A stretch of 64,000 nt of DNA from Citrobacter arsenatis (GCF_004353845.1 NZ_CP037864.1:3410001-3474000), one strand, 5' to 3'. Counted from the first letter of the stretch, positions 35,196 to 44,276 are shown. Translations and numbers: made by a program. The notes: a model not told the origin generated them from the sequence alone.

Positions 35196-35278
35196 TTCTT
35201 CAGGCTACCGGGCCGGGCGTGAGGTAGCATCCCTGCAAAGCGCGCCCTGAACCCGCATCCCAGCGGGTTCTCCCGGCC
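35192..35278 (-). pseudogene. Icd/Ash-like phage protein, C-terminal fragment
   Basis: Read on the minus strand, this gives 28 residues (including GRENPLGCGFRARFAGML, then PHARPGSLKK) and a stop. I recognise this tail from Icd-like (Ash-family) proteins of P4-like satellites and lambdoid prophages. A stop codon directly precedes it in frame, and an adjacent frame carries EPAGMRVQGALCRDATSR, also familiar from such loci, so this is a frameshifted or truncated relic. The DNA is strongly folded: GAACCCGC/GCGGGTTC (35249-35270) and GCTACC/GGTAGC (35204-35228). A phage antisense RNA of the C4 type is possible. No integrase or att site is visible. Confidence 0.5.
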
Positions 35279-35469
35279 TTACGAAAACACGTCGGCAATT
35301 TTCAGCCGGACCAACCCACACCTGACCATCTGCGTTTTTTGTTTAAACAGCAAAAAAGTGTTAACTGGAAGTCAGAGCGTTGAAGCGATGAGCATGAGAT
35401 GAACGGAACTCTTTCTCCGAGATAGCCTGTTCTTTACCTCCGCCAGCACAGGTTGTCCCTTTGTCATAT

Positions 35470-36102
35470 TCAGTGCTGGCTGCTGAGATAAAAATCATCC
35501 ATCAGCAACGATTCCAGATACTGTTCATCCTCGCGCATAAAACGCACTATCAGGCTAACCGCCCGCGAATAAAAACCCTCCTCATCACGCGCCAGGCAGC
35601 TATCGCGCAGCAACGATGCCCAGCACATAATGTGATGATGCAAAAAGTAATATTGCGCGGAGAACGTCTCCTCTTTGGCAACCATCCTCGCCATTAATGC
35701 CAACTGTACGGCAATATGATCGGAGGGTTCATTTGCCCGCACCACCAGCCCTTGCTCGACCAACAGCACGTTCATTTGCCGACGTTCTGCCGCCGTGGTC
35801 GTGTGCGGATAGTGTCCAGCATAGGGAGAAACACTCGCAGGCGGGGCCAGCAGAAACAGCGAGGCAAAATCCGCTGCCAGCTCCAGTTGTCGGGATTCAC
35901 GACGCAAAACCCGGGCCAGGCTACGCTCAAAATGTTTAACCTCATCAGACAATCCGGGGATCGCCGCCAGTGAGGCAATCCACGCCCGGTTATCACCGTT
36001 TTCCAGGCTGGCGAGCTGCTTGTCATCCAGCTCACGAAATAACAACTGCGAAAACCACTGATAGATCGCCGCCCGCTGCTGATAGATTTGATTATGCTGC
36101 AC
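35470..36102 (-). CDS. torD: TorD-family chaperone for TMAO reductase
   Basis: A cytoplasmic chaperone that binds the TorA signal peptide and core and helps insert the molybdenum cofactor before Tat export. 210 aa (E. coli TorD 199), all helical, with the family motif EPSDH at residues 125-129 and the Y-FLHHHIMCWA stretch. It overlaps the end of torA by 11 bp and is last in torCAD. It could be a paralogue of a second tor locus elsewhere; the family call is firm. Confidence 0.88.
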   Translation of the reverse strand: MQHNQIYQQRAAIYQWFSQLLFRELDDKQLASLENGDNRAWIASLAAIPGLSDEVKHFERSLARVLRRESRQLELAADFASLFLLAPPASVSPYAGHYPHTTTAAERRQMNVLLVEQGLVVRANEPSDHIAVQLALMARMVAKEETFSAQYYFLHHHIMCWASLLRDSCLARDEEGFYSRAVSLIVRFMREDEQYLESLLMDDFYLSSQH

Positions 36103-38590
36103 TTGTCCCCTCCTCTTTTACCGTCTGCGGACCACCGAATGCCGTCACCTGCGGGGCTTTCGGCTGATAACGCTCAACGTCCACCAGCACGGTATGCGCT
36201 GAAGGACCCTGCGCCAGCTGTGAAGTACCGATATCTGCGCTCAGCACGTTCGGGTCGCCATAGGTGCATAACGTCCCGGCTTTTCCCCCTTCCTGCGGGG
36301 AGTACCACGCGCCTTCATGTATGCGAACCACGCCAGGGGTAAAATCCGGGCTAATAACCACGCCTGCCAGCACCTGACCACGCGCGTTAAAGACGCGGGC
36401 GATATCACCGGCTTTTAAACCCCGCGCGGTGGCATCCTGTTCGCTGATATAAAGCGGCTCTCTGCCGGCAACCGCATAGGTATTACGAAACGCCTCGCTC
36501 GAGCAAAGTTGGGAATGCAGACGTTTATCCGGATGGCAGGATTGCAAATGCAACGGGTATTTATCTGTTTTACTGCTATGGGTACGTTCAAATGGCTCCA
36601 TCCATACCGGATGCCCCGGACAATCCTCGTAGGCGAAGCCCGCAATAGTTTTGCTGTAGATTTCAATAAGTCCTGACGGCGTTCCCAGCGGATTAAGATC
36701 TGGCTGCTCGCGAAACTCACCGTGACGCACCCACGGCTGTCCGGCCGGATATTCAATGTATCCTTCGCCCTGCCAGAAGGTAGCAAAGTCCGGTAAGGAG
36801 ACACCGAGCGATGCGCCCATCTTCACGCCTTCATCATAAAGCGCCTGTATCCACTGCATTTCATCCCGGTTCTCGCGGTACACCTTTTCCTTGTCAAAGC
36901 GCTTACACAACCCGGCAAATACGTCAAAATCATGCCGCGCTTCATATTGCGGTTTAACAATCTGATGCAGAGCCATCAGCCCTTTATTCGAATGCGTGCC
37001 GAACTGCTCAATATCGTTACGTTCAAAGCGGGTGGTAACGGGCAAGACGATATCGGCAAAACGGCACGACGCGGTCCATTGATGATCCAACACCACCACG
37101 GTTTCCAGCTTTTTCCACGCGTCGATCATGCGGTTCCTGTCCTGCTGCGCATGGAACGGATTGGCCGCACTGTAGATCGCCATTTTGATGTCAGGCCAGG
37201 TTAACGTTTCACCGTTAAAGGCAACTTTTTTGCCCGGCTCAAGCAGGCAGTCCACGATGCGCGAAGTGGGGATATGCTCCGATGCACCGCGGAAATCCGC
37301 TTTATATTTCGCCGGTGGAGGATTAGCGATGCTCCCTAGTCCGGAGAGTACGGGGCCTGCGGATGTCACCGTGCCACCGCCGTTATAGTGCCAGCCAAAC
37401 CCTACCCCGCCGCCTGGCAAACCAATTTGGCCAACCATGCTGGCCAGCACCACCAGCATCCACGGATATTGTTCGCCATGGTGCATGCGCTGGACGCACC
37501 AGCCGCCCATAAACTGTGTCCGGCCTTTGACCAGCAGGCGGGCAAAGTCACGGATCTGCTCGGCGGTCAGACCACAAATTTCCGCCGCCCATTCGGCATT
37601 TTTCGGCTGTTTATCGCTTTCGCCCAGCAGATATGGCAAAAACTGCTCAAAGCCGACGGTGTAATCGGTAATAAACGCCGTGTCGTACAGTTTTTCTTCG
37701 TACAGGGTATGCGCCAGTGCCAGCATTAGCGCAACATCCGTTTGTGGGCGGAGCGCCAGTTGTTCACAGCCAAGATAGTTTTGCGACTTGCTACGCACCG
37801 GATCAACGCTGATAACGCGCATCTTACCCAGCGCTACCGCCTCTTTTATCTGCTGCCAGTAACCAAACGCATCGTGATCGGGAACCAGAAACTCGATCTG
37901 CAGATTCTTGATCGGATCGCAGCCCCACAGCACGATGGTATTACTATTCTGAATAACCAGCGGCAGCGACGTTTGCTGTTCATAAACTTCCAGCGAACCG
38001 ATTACATGCGGCAAAATGACCTGCGCCGCTGCCGCAGAATAGTCACCAACGGTCGTCACGTAGCTGCCATGCAGGCCAAGTGCCCGGTCCATCGCCCCGC
38101 CTGCTTTATGGTATTTGCCCACCATTTGCCAGTCGGCAAGCCCGGTAAATACGCCCGATGAGCCGTAGGTTTTTTGCACCCGCTCCAGCTCTTCGTAAAA
38201 CAGATCCAGCGCCCGATCCCAGCTTACCCGCACAAAACGGTTATCTCCGCGCTGGCTGCGGTCCGATTTCTCACGCTTACGCAGCCAGTCCAGACGCACC
38301 ATCGGATAGCGTACCCGTGAAGGGTTGTAGACCACTTCACGCACCGCGTTCAGCATATCGCAAGGGTATTTGTCATGTTTGAACGGGCGGGTTTCTGTCC
38401 ACTCGCCGTTGACCACTTTGGCTTCAAAAGCACCATAATGTGAACCGGACAGGATCCACTGCTCGGGATTTTCTCCCGCCGCCCACACTTTTGATATCAA
38501 CGGATTGGGTGCCAGGGCGTTGGCAGCACCCACCGCCAGCATGCCGCTCAGAAAACGGCGGCGGGACGGATTAAAATCATGAATATCCAT
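36092..38590 (-). CDS. torA: Trimethylamine-N-oxide reductase, molybdopterin subunit
   Basis: A periplasmic bis-MGD reductase of TMAO (possibly also other S/N-oxides). 832 aa (E. coli TorA 848). The Tat signal is SRRRFL at residues 9-14 with cleavage near VWAAG. Ser185 in VGDYSAAAAQV is the expected molybdenum ligand. GWCVQRMHHGEQYPWM, QIGLPGGGVGFGWHYNGGG, NPLGTPSGLIEIYSKTIA and HEGAWYSP follow TorA rather than TorZ/BisC as I recall them. It lacks an N-terminal Fe-S domain, as the family should. It lies 9 bp after torC and overlaps torD. No torR/torS genes lie beside it. Confidence 0.88.
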   Translation of the reverse strand: MDIHDFNPSRRRFLSGMLAVGAANALAPNPLISKVWAAGENPEQWILSGSHYGAFEAKVVNGEWTETRPFKHDKYPCDMLNAVREVVYNPSRVRYPMVRLDWLRKREKSDRSQRGDNRFVRVSWDRALDLFYEELERVQKTYGSSGVFTGLADWQMVGKYHKAGGAMDRALGLHGSYVTTVGDYSAAAAQVILPHVIGSLEVYEQQTSLPLVIQNSNTIVLWGCDPIKNLQIEFLVPDHDAFGYWQQIKEAVALGKMRVISVDPVRSKSQNYLGCEQLALRPQTDVALMLALAHTLYEEKLYDTAFITDYTVGFEQFLPYLLGESDKQPKNAEWAAEICGLTAEQIRDFARLLVKGRTQFMGGWCVQRMHHGEQYPWMLVVLASMVGQIGLPGGGVGFGWHYNGGGTVTSAGPVLSGLGSIANPPPAKYKADFRGASEHIPTSRIVDCLLEPGKKVAFNGETLTWPDIKMAIYSAANPFHAQQDRNRMIDAWKKLETVVVLDHQWTASCRFADIVLPVTTRFERNDIEQFGTHSNKGLMALHQIVKPQYEARHDFDVFAGLCKRFDKEKVYRENRDEMQWIQALYDEGVKMGASLGVSLPDFATFWQGEGYIEYPAGQPWVRHGEFREQPDLNPLGTPSGLIEIYSKTIAGFAYEDCPGHPVWMEPFERTHSSKTDKYPLHLQSCHPDKRLHSQLCSSEAFRNTYAVAGREPLYISEQDATARGLKAGDIARVFNARGQVLAGVVISPDFTPGVVRIHEGAWYSPQEGGKAGTLCTYGDPNVLSADIGTSQLAQGPSAHTVLVDVERYQPKAPQVTAFGGPQTVKEEGTSAA

Positions 38591-38599
38591 ACATTATCC

Positions 38600-39733
38600 T
38601 TACTTTTTATTGGGTTCAGATACATCGCTGGCGTGAGTCTGGAGGTATTTCAGCAACGTACGTTCCTCCACCGGGTTGAGACGATAGTAAGTCGACATCG
38701 CTTTCAATCCGGCAATCCAGCCGTTGGCGGTATATCGGGTGGCAGGAGGCGTGCTATGACAGGCGCTACAGGTAGATTGCAGCATTTGATCTGAGTATTC
38801 CCAGATGGGATCAAGCGTGCTGATAAAGTCCTGCCCGGAGGTCCAGGCAGTGACGCTCACCTGCTGCCATTCCTGATGTGAGTCTGGATCGACCTGGGTT
38901 TGCAGAACTTTTACGTTAGCCATCAGGCGCTCATCGAGAACGGCGGAGAAAACGCGCTTACCCATATACTGGGTTATCACTCGTCCACGCCCTTTGCTTT
39001 CACGCCAGCCCGTGACTTCGAGCTGCACGTTACTGCCTTCTTTTTGCAGCACCTTGACCTCGGTGGCAGGAAATAACAGCGCTTTGCCTGCGGGACTCCC
39101 CGCCGTTGCCGTCAGTGCTTTTTCACTTAACGAGAACAGCGTGGTCGCATTCGATAAAGACTCTCCCTGCCTTTGCAACTGCTTAAAGCGATCGCGAAAA
39201 CCGCTGCTCATATCGGGTTTGTGATGGGCAATACCTTTATGGCAATCAATACAGTTACTGTCTTTTGCCGCCGCTGCGGTCATTTGCGCCGCCGCATTTG
39301 CCGATTGCCTGGCGTGATCCATCGCCTCATAACTGTGGCAGGATTTACACGCCGCTGAATTATTCGCGCTCATGCGCGCCCATTCCCGCTGAGCCAGCTC
39401 CGCCCGTTTTGCAGCAAATTTTTCAGGAGTATCGATCGAAGGTGAAATAAAGGTGTGGTAGAGGTCGTTTAAGGCTTGCGTTTTACGAACCAGCGTCGGG
39501 ACAATGCCTGGCGGAATATGGCAATCCTTACACTCCGCACGCACACCAGAAGCATTGCGAAAATGCACGCTGGTTTTATACTCCTCTCCTGATGTGCGCA
39601 TTGAATGACACGATAAACAAAATTCGGTAGTACTGGTGTAATGAACACCTTGCCACGCTCCCCAAATCGCCAGGGCCATGACCACCGCTCCAACGAATGC
39701 GCACCACAGTGCGTTCTTTCTTATCCACGACAT
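38600..39733 (-). CDS. torC: Pentahaem c-type cytochrome TorC
   Basis: A membrane-anchored NapC/NirT-type cytochrome that passes electrons from menaquinol to TorA. 377 aa from the ATG at 39733, which has GGAGG five bases upstream; the ATG four codons earlier is embedded in that site. One N-terminal anchor (about 9-28) precedes four CxxCH motifs at 39-43, 68-72, 129-133 and 161-165. A fifth (CSACH, 322-326) lies in the C-terminal TorC-specific domain. First in torCAD. Haem attachment needs the Ccm system; part of ccmH lies at the window end. Confidence 0.92.
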   Translation of the reverse strand: MSWIRKNALWCAFVGAVVMALAIWGAWQGVHYTSTTEFCLSCHSMRTSGEEYKTSVHFRNASGVRAECKDCHIPPGIVPTLVRKTQALNDLYHTFISPSIDTPEKFAAKRAELAQREWARMSANNSAACKSCHSYEAMDHARQSANAAAQMTAAAAKDSNCIDCHKGIAHHKPDMSSGFRDRFKQLQRQGESLSNATTLFSLSEKALTATAGSPAGKALLFPATEVKVLQKEGSNVQLEVTGWRESKGRGRVITQYMGKRVFSAVLDERLMANVKVLQTQVDPDSHQEWQQVSVTAWTSGQDFISTLDPIWEYSDQMLQSTCSACHSTPPATRYTANGWIAGLKAMSTYYRLNPVEERTLLKYLQTHASDVSEPNKK

Positions 39734-39829
39734 GCTTGCCTCCATTTTTTTAATAGCGACACGCTAAGGGATAATAAAAATCAAAAATAGAGACAGCGAA
39801 AGCAGAGTATAGGAACAGCATCCACTCTA

Positions 39830-39862
39830 TGAGATTCATCAAAGAGTAAAGAGTTGAGATTC
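39830..39862. promoter_or_regulatory. Direct repeats in the torC/MocR divergent promoter
   Basis: TGAGATTC occurs twice in the same orientation, at 39830-39837 and 39855-39862, 25 bp apart, in the 165-bp gap between torC and the MocR gene. MocR-type regulators often bind such spaced direct repeats, so this may be the operator; that is inference. No TorR box (CTGTTCAT) was seen. Confidence 0.4.
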
Positions 39863-39898
39863 GTAATATAGTGGCCATCTATAAATAAGGAGTTTCTC

Positions 39899-41371
39899 AT
39901 GCTAACACTGACTCTCAATAGAGAAAGCCGTACTCCACTGCAATTGCAGATATTTCAATTTTATTTTCAGGCCATTCAGCAGGGTGATTTGCTGTGTGGA
40001 GACAAACTTCCCTCTATTCGCGAGCAGGCGCAGGTATTGAACGTGGCCAAAATAACGGTCGTGATGGCCTATGATAAGCTTATGGCGGCAGGGTTAATAA
40101 AGAGCCGACACGGCATCGGTTATGAGGTGATATTCACTACGCCTGTACGTATAACCCCAGCGCATGTGCCCGTAACCCAAGGGTCTCCGCCGGTTAAGCC
40201 CAAAGCTGCCGGGGTCTCTATCGATGTTTACGCAGAGCCGGGGCGGGAGTGCTACTGCCGGATGGGTGTCCCCGACCCCAATGCTTTTCCCTGGGCCAGT
40301 TGGCGAAAATGGAATAACGCGCCCAGCGTGCTAAAAGAACAATTGTTTACCCGATATCATTCACCAAACGGATTATTTTCACTGCGTGAGCAACTGGTCA
40401 GATACCTTAATTTATCTCGTGGTATTAATACCCGGGCAGAGAACATCATTATTACTAACGGGATTCAGGAAGGATTGTCGCTGCTTAGTCAAATATTTAT
40501 TATTCATCATGCCGTCAGTCAGCAAAAAAAGTGTCACGTTGTGACCGAATCCCCTTGTTATTCTGGCGCATGGCATCTGTTTAATTATTACGGCGCGAAC
40601 ATTACGTCAATTGCCGTAGATAACCACGGGCTGCAAACAGATAATTTACCCGAATATGAAACCCAGCTTTGTTATGTGACTCCGGCACATCAGTATCCGA
40701 TGGGAAGTGTTCTTTCGCTGGAGCGCCGTCAGTCATTATTAACATGGGCGCAGCGCGTCGGCGCTTATATCATTGAAGACGATTACGATGCTGTTTTTAC
40801 CTATGGCGAGAACCCGCTCCCTGCGCTGAAAGCCATGGATTATCACAACCGGGTTATCTATATGGGGACGTTTTCTAAAACGCTGGGACCAGGAGCGCGT
40901 CTTGGCTATCTCATTTGTCCTGATGAGTTGCTCCCGGCGGTACAGAACATGAAAGCGCTCAACAACAACGGCAGTCAGTGGTTGTTGCAGCAATTTTTAG
41001 CCGAATTAATGCAAAATCAGGTGTTTTATACGCATATCAGCAAGCTGGCCTGCAGCTATGCGGCGCGCCTCACCTTGTTACGCGATGGCCTCTCCGCTCT
41101 GTTTCCCGCAGGGAAAATCGCGGGTGCAACGGCGGGTCTGCATCTCTCATTACGCGTTGACAGACACCCCGATACCATCGCCAGGCTGCAACAATGCTGC
41201 ATGTTGGCTGGGATCCGGTTTGACACTCTCCCGGATATAGAAAATGGGTCAGAAGCCGCATGGCGTAAGGAGAACGGTGATGCGGTGATGTTTTTTGGCT
41301 TTGGCGGATTGCAGATACAGCAGATCAATAAGGTGCTATCGGTACTGGAGCAGGCACTAACGCAGCCTTGA
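39899..41371 (+). CDS. MocR/PdxR-type regulator (GntR-aminotransferase fusion)
   Basis: A 490-aa transcription regulator with an N-terminal GntR winged helix (PLQLQIFQFYFQAIQQGDL, LPSIREQAQVLNVAKITVVM, about 15-75) joined to a fold-I aminotransferase-like domain. The PLP-binding lysine is Lys327 in GTFSKTLGPGARLGY, and IIEDDYDAVFTY carries the conserved Asp and Tyr. Such proteins sense PLP or an amino-acid adduct. It is divergent from torCAD and convergent with uxuA, so by position torCAD is the likely target, which would be unusual. Target genes cannot be proven from sequence. Confidence 0.88.
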   Translation: MLTLTLNRESRTPLQLQIFQFYFQAIQQGDLLCGDKLPSIREQAQVLNVAKITVVMAYDKLMAAGLIKSRHGIGYEVIFTTPVRITPAHVPVTQGSPPVKPKAAGVSIDVYAEPGRECYCRMGVPDPNAFPWASWRKWNNAPSVLKEQLFTRYHSPNGLFSLREQLVRYLNLSRGINTRAENIIITNGIQEGLSLLSQIFIIHHAVSQQKKCHVVTESPCYSGAWHLFNYYGANITSIAVDNHGLQTDNLPEYETQLCYVTPAHQYPMGSVLSLERRQSLLTWAQRVGAYIIEDDYDAVFTYGENPLPALKAMDYHNRVIYMGTFSKTLGPGARLGYLICPDELLPAVQNMKALNNNGSQWLLQQFLAELMQNQVFYTHISKLACSYAARLTLLRDGLSALFPAGKIAGATAGLHLSLRVDRHPDTIARLQQCCMLAGIRFDTLPDIENGSEAAWRKENGDAVMFFGFGGLQIQQINKVLSVLEQALTQP

Positions 41372-41373
41372 TG

Positions 41374-41412
41374 AATAACAGGGATTGCGCCTGTGGCGAA
41401 ATCCCTGTTATT
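41374..41412. terminator. Bidirectional terminator between MocR gene and uxuA
   Basis: A perfect 13-bp stem, AATAACAGGGATT (41374-41386) with AATCCCTGTTATT (41400-41412), lies in the 45-bp gap between two convergent genes. Confidence 0.82.
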
Positions 41413-41416
41413 AGCC

Positions 41417-42607
41417 TTACAGCAGATCGCGGAACTGCGTTTGTTTCAGCGCCAGCTCAACGCCACGAACTTCTGCCAGCCCTTTCAGGCGACCAATCGC
41501 AGAGTAGCCTGGATTAGTTTTCTTGTGCAGATCGTCAAGCATTTGGTGTCCGTGATCCGGACGCATCGGGATAGGACGCAAATCACCCGCCTTTTTACGC
41601 CGCTGCTCTTCGCTGAGAATAGCAGCGACCACCGATACCATATCCACATCGCCCTGCAGGTGCGCACCTTCGTGGAAGGTTTTCGGGTTATCTTCACGAC
41701 AGGTGGAGCGCAGATGCGTGAAGTGAATTCGATCGCCAAAGGTTTCGATCATTTTCACCAGGTCGTTATCAGCGCGCACGCCGTAAGAACCGGTGCACAT
41801 GGTGAAACCGTTATTGATGCTGTCGACGGTTTCTTTCAGCCACTGCATATCTTCGATAGTCGAAACGATACGCGGCAGGCCGAGGATCGGACGCGGTGGA
41901 TCGTCAGGATGCACCGCCAGACGCACGCCGACTTCTTCTGCCACTGGCACAATCGCCCGCAGGAATACCGCCATATTATTGCGCAGATCGTCTTTGCTGA
42001 TACCGTCATATTCAGCGAGGCGCGCGCGGAACTGATCCAGCGTATAGCCCTCCTCTGCGCCGGGCAGGCCGGCAATGATATTGCGGGTCAGCTTTTCAAT
42101 TTCGGCATCGCTCATGGCATTGAAGTAGTCCAGCGCCTGACGTTGTTCTTCTGCGGTGTAATCCGCTTCAGCTCCCGGGCGTTGCAAAATATGCAGTTCG
42201 AAGGCCGCAAAAGCAATCTGGTCAAATCGCAGCGCTTTGGAGCCGTCCGGCAGTTGATATTCGAGGTCGGTACGCGTCCAGTCGAGGATCGGCATGAAGT
42301 TATAGCACACGGTATCGATGCCGCAGGTCGCCAGATTACGGATACTCTGCTGATAGTTGGCAATCCACGTTTGGTATTGACCTGAACGTGTTTTGATATC
42401 TTCGTGGACAGGGATACTTTCCACCACCGACCAGGTCAGGCCTTTTTCAGCCAGAATAGCCTGACGCTGTTGAATCTCTTCTACCGGCCACACTTCACCG
42501 TTAGGAATATGGTGCAAGGCGGTCACAACACCCGTTGCGCCAGCCTGACGCACATCATCAAGCGATACCGGATCGTTAGGTCCGTACCAACGCCAGGTTT
42601 GTTCCAT
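41417..42607 (-). CDS. uxuA: Mannonate dehydratase
   Basis: Dehydrates D-mannonate to 2-keto-3-deoxygluconate in glucuronate breakdown. 396 aa from the ATG at 42607 (E. coli UxuA 394), with GGGGTG as ribosome binding site; a longer reading adds 23 residues without support. Opening MEQTWRWYGPNDPVSL, then CYNFMPVLDWTRTDL-like, HPDDPPRPILGLPRI, MCTGSYGVRADNDL and RPDHGHQMLDD are the conserved metal and substrate regions. In K-12 uxuA sits with uxuB and uxuR far away. Here it is divergent from yeiQ, a UxuB-like dehydrogenase, so the two probably act in sequence. Confidence 0.94.
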   Translation of the reverse strand: MEQTWRWYGPNDPVSLDDVRQAGATGVVTALHHIPNGEVWPVEEIQQRQAILAEKGLTWSVVESIPVHEDIKTRSGQYQTWIANYQQSIRNLATCGIDTVCYNFMPILDWTRTDLEYQLPDGSKALRFDQIAFAAFELHILQRPGAEADYTAEEQRQALDYFNAMSDAEIEKLTRNIIAGLPGAEEGYTLDQFRARLAEYDGISKDDLRNNMAVFLRAIVPVAEEVGVRLAVHPDDPPRPILGLPRIVSTIEDMQWLKETVDSINNGFTMCTGSYGVRADNDLVKMIETFGDRIHFTHLRSTCREDNPKTFHEGAHLQGDVDMVSVVAAILSEEQRRKKAGDLRPIPMRPDHGHQMLDDLHKKTNPGYSAIGRLKGLAEVRGVELALKQTQFRDLL

Positions 42608-42620
42608 TGTTTCACCCCAC

Positions 42621-42638
42621 AAGTTGTTATACCAAATT
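42621..42638 (-). promoter_or_regulatory. UxuR/ExuR-type operator before uxuA
   Basis: AAGTTGTTATACCAAATT is centred on TTGTTATACCAA, one mismatch from the UxuR/ExuR core palindrome TTGGTATACCAA. It lies 14 bp upstream of the uxuA ATG, so a bound repressor would block early transcription. A second partial match, ACACCAATTCAATTTG, lies near yeiQ (about 42740-42755). Confidence 0.65.
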
Positions 42639-42809
42639 AAACTATCTGAATGATGACTACCATACAGGCATCCCATAGATGATCAACAGATGGCCGGTCA
42701 TTGATTGATCCAGCTCACATTCCCCTGATAAATGAGGCACACCAATTCAATTTGCTGTCATATAACTTTATACTGCCATTGTTAATTAATGGTTAATCAG
42801 GTGTATTTA

Positions 42810-44276
42810 ATGAAAACTATTGCCTCAGCGCCTCTAGCGGAAAATGTCATGCTGCCGCAGTACGATCGCCAGCAATTAAAAACGCGGATCGTGCATTTTG
42901 GTTTCGGTGCTTTTCATCGCGCCCATCAGGCGTTATTAACCGACAGGGTGCTGAATGCCCAGGGAGGTGACTGGGGAATTTGTGAGATCAGCCTGTTCAG
43001 CGGCGATCGGCTGATGAGTCAGCTTCGCGAACAGGATCATTTATTTACCGTGTTAGAAAAAGGGGCAAACGGCAATCAGCCCATCGTCATCGGCGCCGTC
43101 AACGAGTGCCTGAACGCCAGGCTGGATTCGCTGGCAGCCATTATTGAAAAATTCTGCGAGCCTCAGGTGGCGATTGTCTCGTTAACTATCACCGAAAAAG
43201 GCTACTGCATCGATCCGGCGACGGGTTCGTTGGATCTCTCTAATCCGCGAATAATTCACGATCTGCAAACGCCGACTGAACCGCACTCCGCGCCCGGAAT
43301 TATTGTTGAAGCGCTGCACCGACGACGTGAACGCGATCTGCAACCATTTACCGTCCTCTCCTGCGATAACATCCCGGACAATGGTCATGTGGTAAAAAAC
43401 GCCGTACTGGGAATGGCAAAAAAACGCTCACCTGAGCTGGCGCACTGGATCCAGGAGCACGTCAGTTTTCCGGGTACCATGGTGGACAGAATTGTTCCTG
43501 CCGCCACTGAAGAGTCGCTGGCTGAGATCGCCCATGCGCTGGGCGTTGCCGATCCTTGCGCAATCAGCTGCGAACCGTTTATCCAGTGGGTGATTGAAGA
43601 TAACTTTGTGTGTGGCCGCCCGCAATGGGAAACGGCAGGTGTCCAGATGGTCGAAAACGTGTTGCCATGGGAGCAAATGAAACTGCGGATGTTGAACGGC
43701 AGTCATTCGTTTCTCGCGTATCTCGGCTATCTGGCCGGGTTTCAGCACATCAGCGACTGTATGCAGGACAGCGCATTTCGTGAAGCCGCTTACCGACTGA
43801 TGCTCAGCGAACAAGCCCCCACGCTGCAAATTACCGATGTAGATTTAGACCAGTATGCTTTAAGCCTGCTGGAGCGTTTTTCCAACCCGGCGCTGAAACA
43901 TAAAACCTGGCAAATCGCGATGGATGGTAGCCAGAAATTACCCCAGCGAATGCTGGAAGGGATCCGCGTACATTTATCACGTCAAAGCGAGTGGCCGCTG
44001 CTGGCGCTCGGCGTCGCAGGTTGGATGCGCTACGTGAGCGGAGTGGATGATTCAGGCTCTGCAATTGATATTCGTGACCCGCTAAGCGAGAAAATTGCCG
44101 CCCTGGTTGCACAGAGCACTGAATCAGAACGCGTCAGCGCCCTGCTTTCACTGTACGAGATTTTCGCCACCGATCTCGTACAGAATCCGCAGTTTGTCGC
44201 GGCCGTTGAGCAAGCCTGGCAACGTATTGCCCAATACGGTGCGCGTCAGGCTGTCATTGAAACGTTAAAAAATTAA
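42810..44276 (+). CDS. yeiQ: YeiQ, mannitol-dehydrogenase-family (fructuronate reductase-like) oxidoreductase
   Basis: A 488-aa NAD-dependent polyol/hexuronate dehydrogenase, the same length as E. coli YeiQ from the ATG at 42810 (AGGTG upstream). An N-terminal Rossmann domain opens IVHFGFGAFHRAHQ. The long-chain dehydrogenase motif KLRMLNGSHSFLAYLGYL holds the catalytic Lys and the Asn/His pair. It is close to UxuB (D-mannonate oxidoreductase). Placement opposite uxuA supports a role in fructuronate to mannonate reduction. Confidence 0.93.
   Translation: MKTIASAPLAENVMLPQYDRQQLKTRIVHFGFGAFHRAHQALLTDRVLNAQGGDWGICEISLFSGDRLMSQLREQDHLFTVLEKGANGNQPIVIGAVNECLNARLDSLAAIIEKFCEPQVAIVSLTITEKGYCIDPATGSLDLSNPRIIHDLQTPTEPHSAPGIIVEALHRRRERDLQPFTVLSCDNIPDNGHVVKNAVLGMAKKRSPELAHWIQEHVSFPGTMVDRIVPAATEESLAEIAHALGVADPCAISCEPFIQWVIEDNFVCGRPQWETAGVQMVENVLPWEQMKLRMLNGSHSFLAYLGYLAGFQHISDCMQDSAFREAAYRLMLSEQAPTLQITDVDLDQYALSLLERFSNPALKHKTWQIAMDGSQKLPQRMLEGIRVHLSRQSEWPLLALGVAGWMRYVSGVDDSGSAIDIRDPLSEKIAALVAQSTESERVSALLSLYEIFATDLVQNPQFVAAVEQAWQRIAQYGARQAVIETLKN

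Noticed and set aside
41393..42385. A 330-codon plus-strand open frame
   Set aside because: It runs antisense to uxuA over its whole length, has no family resemblance, and starts inside the MocR-uxuA terminator region. It is a shadow of uxuA codon use.
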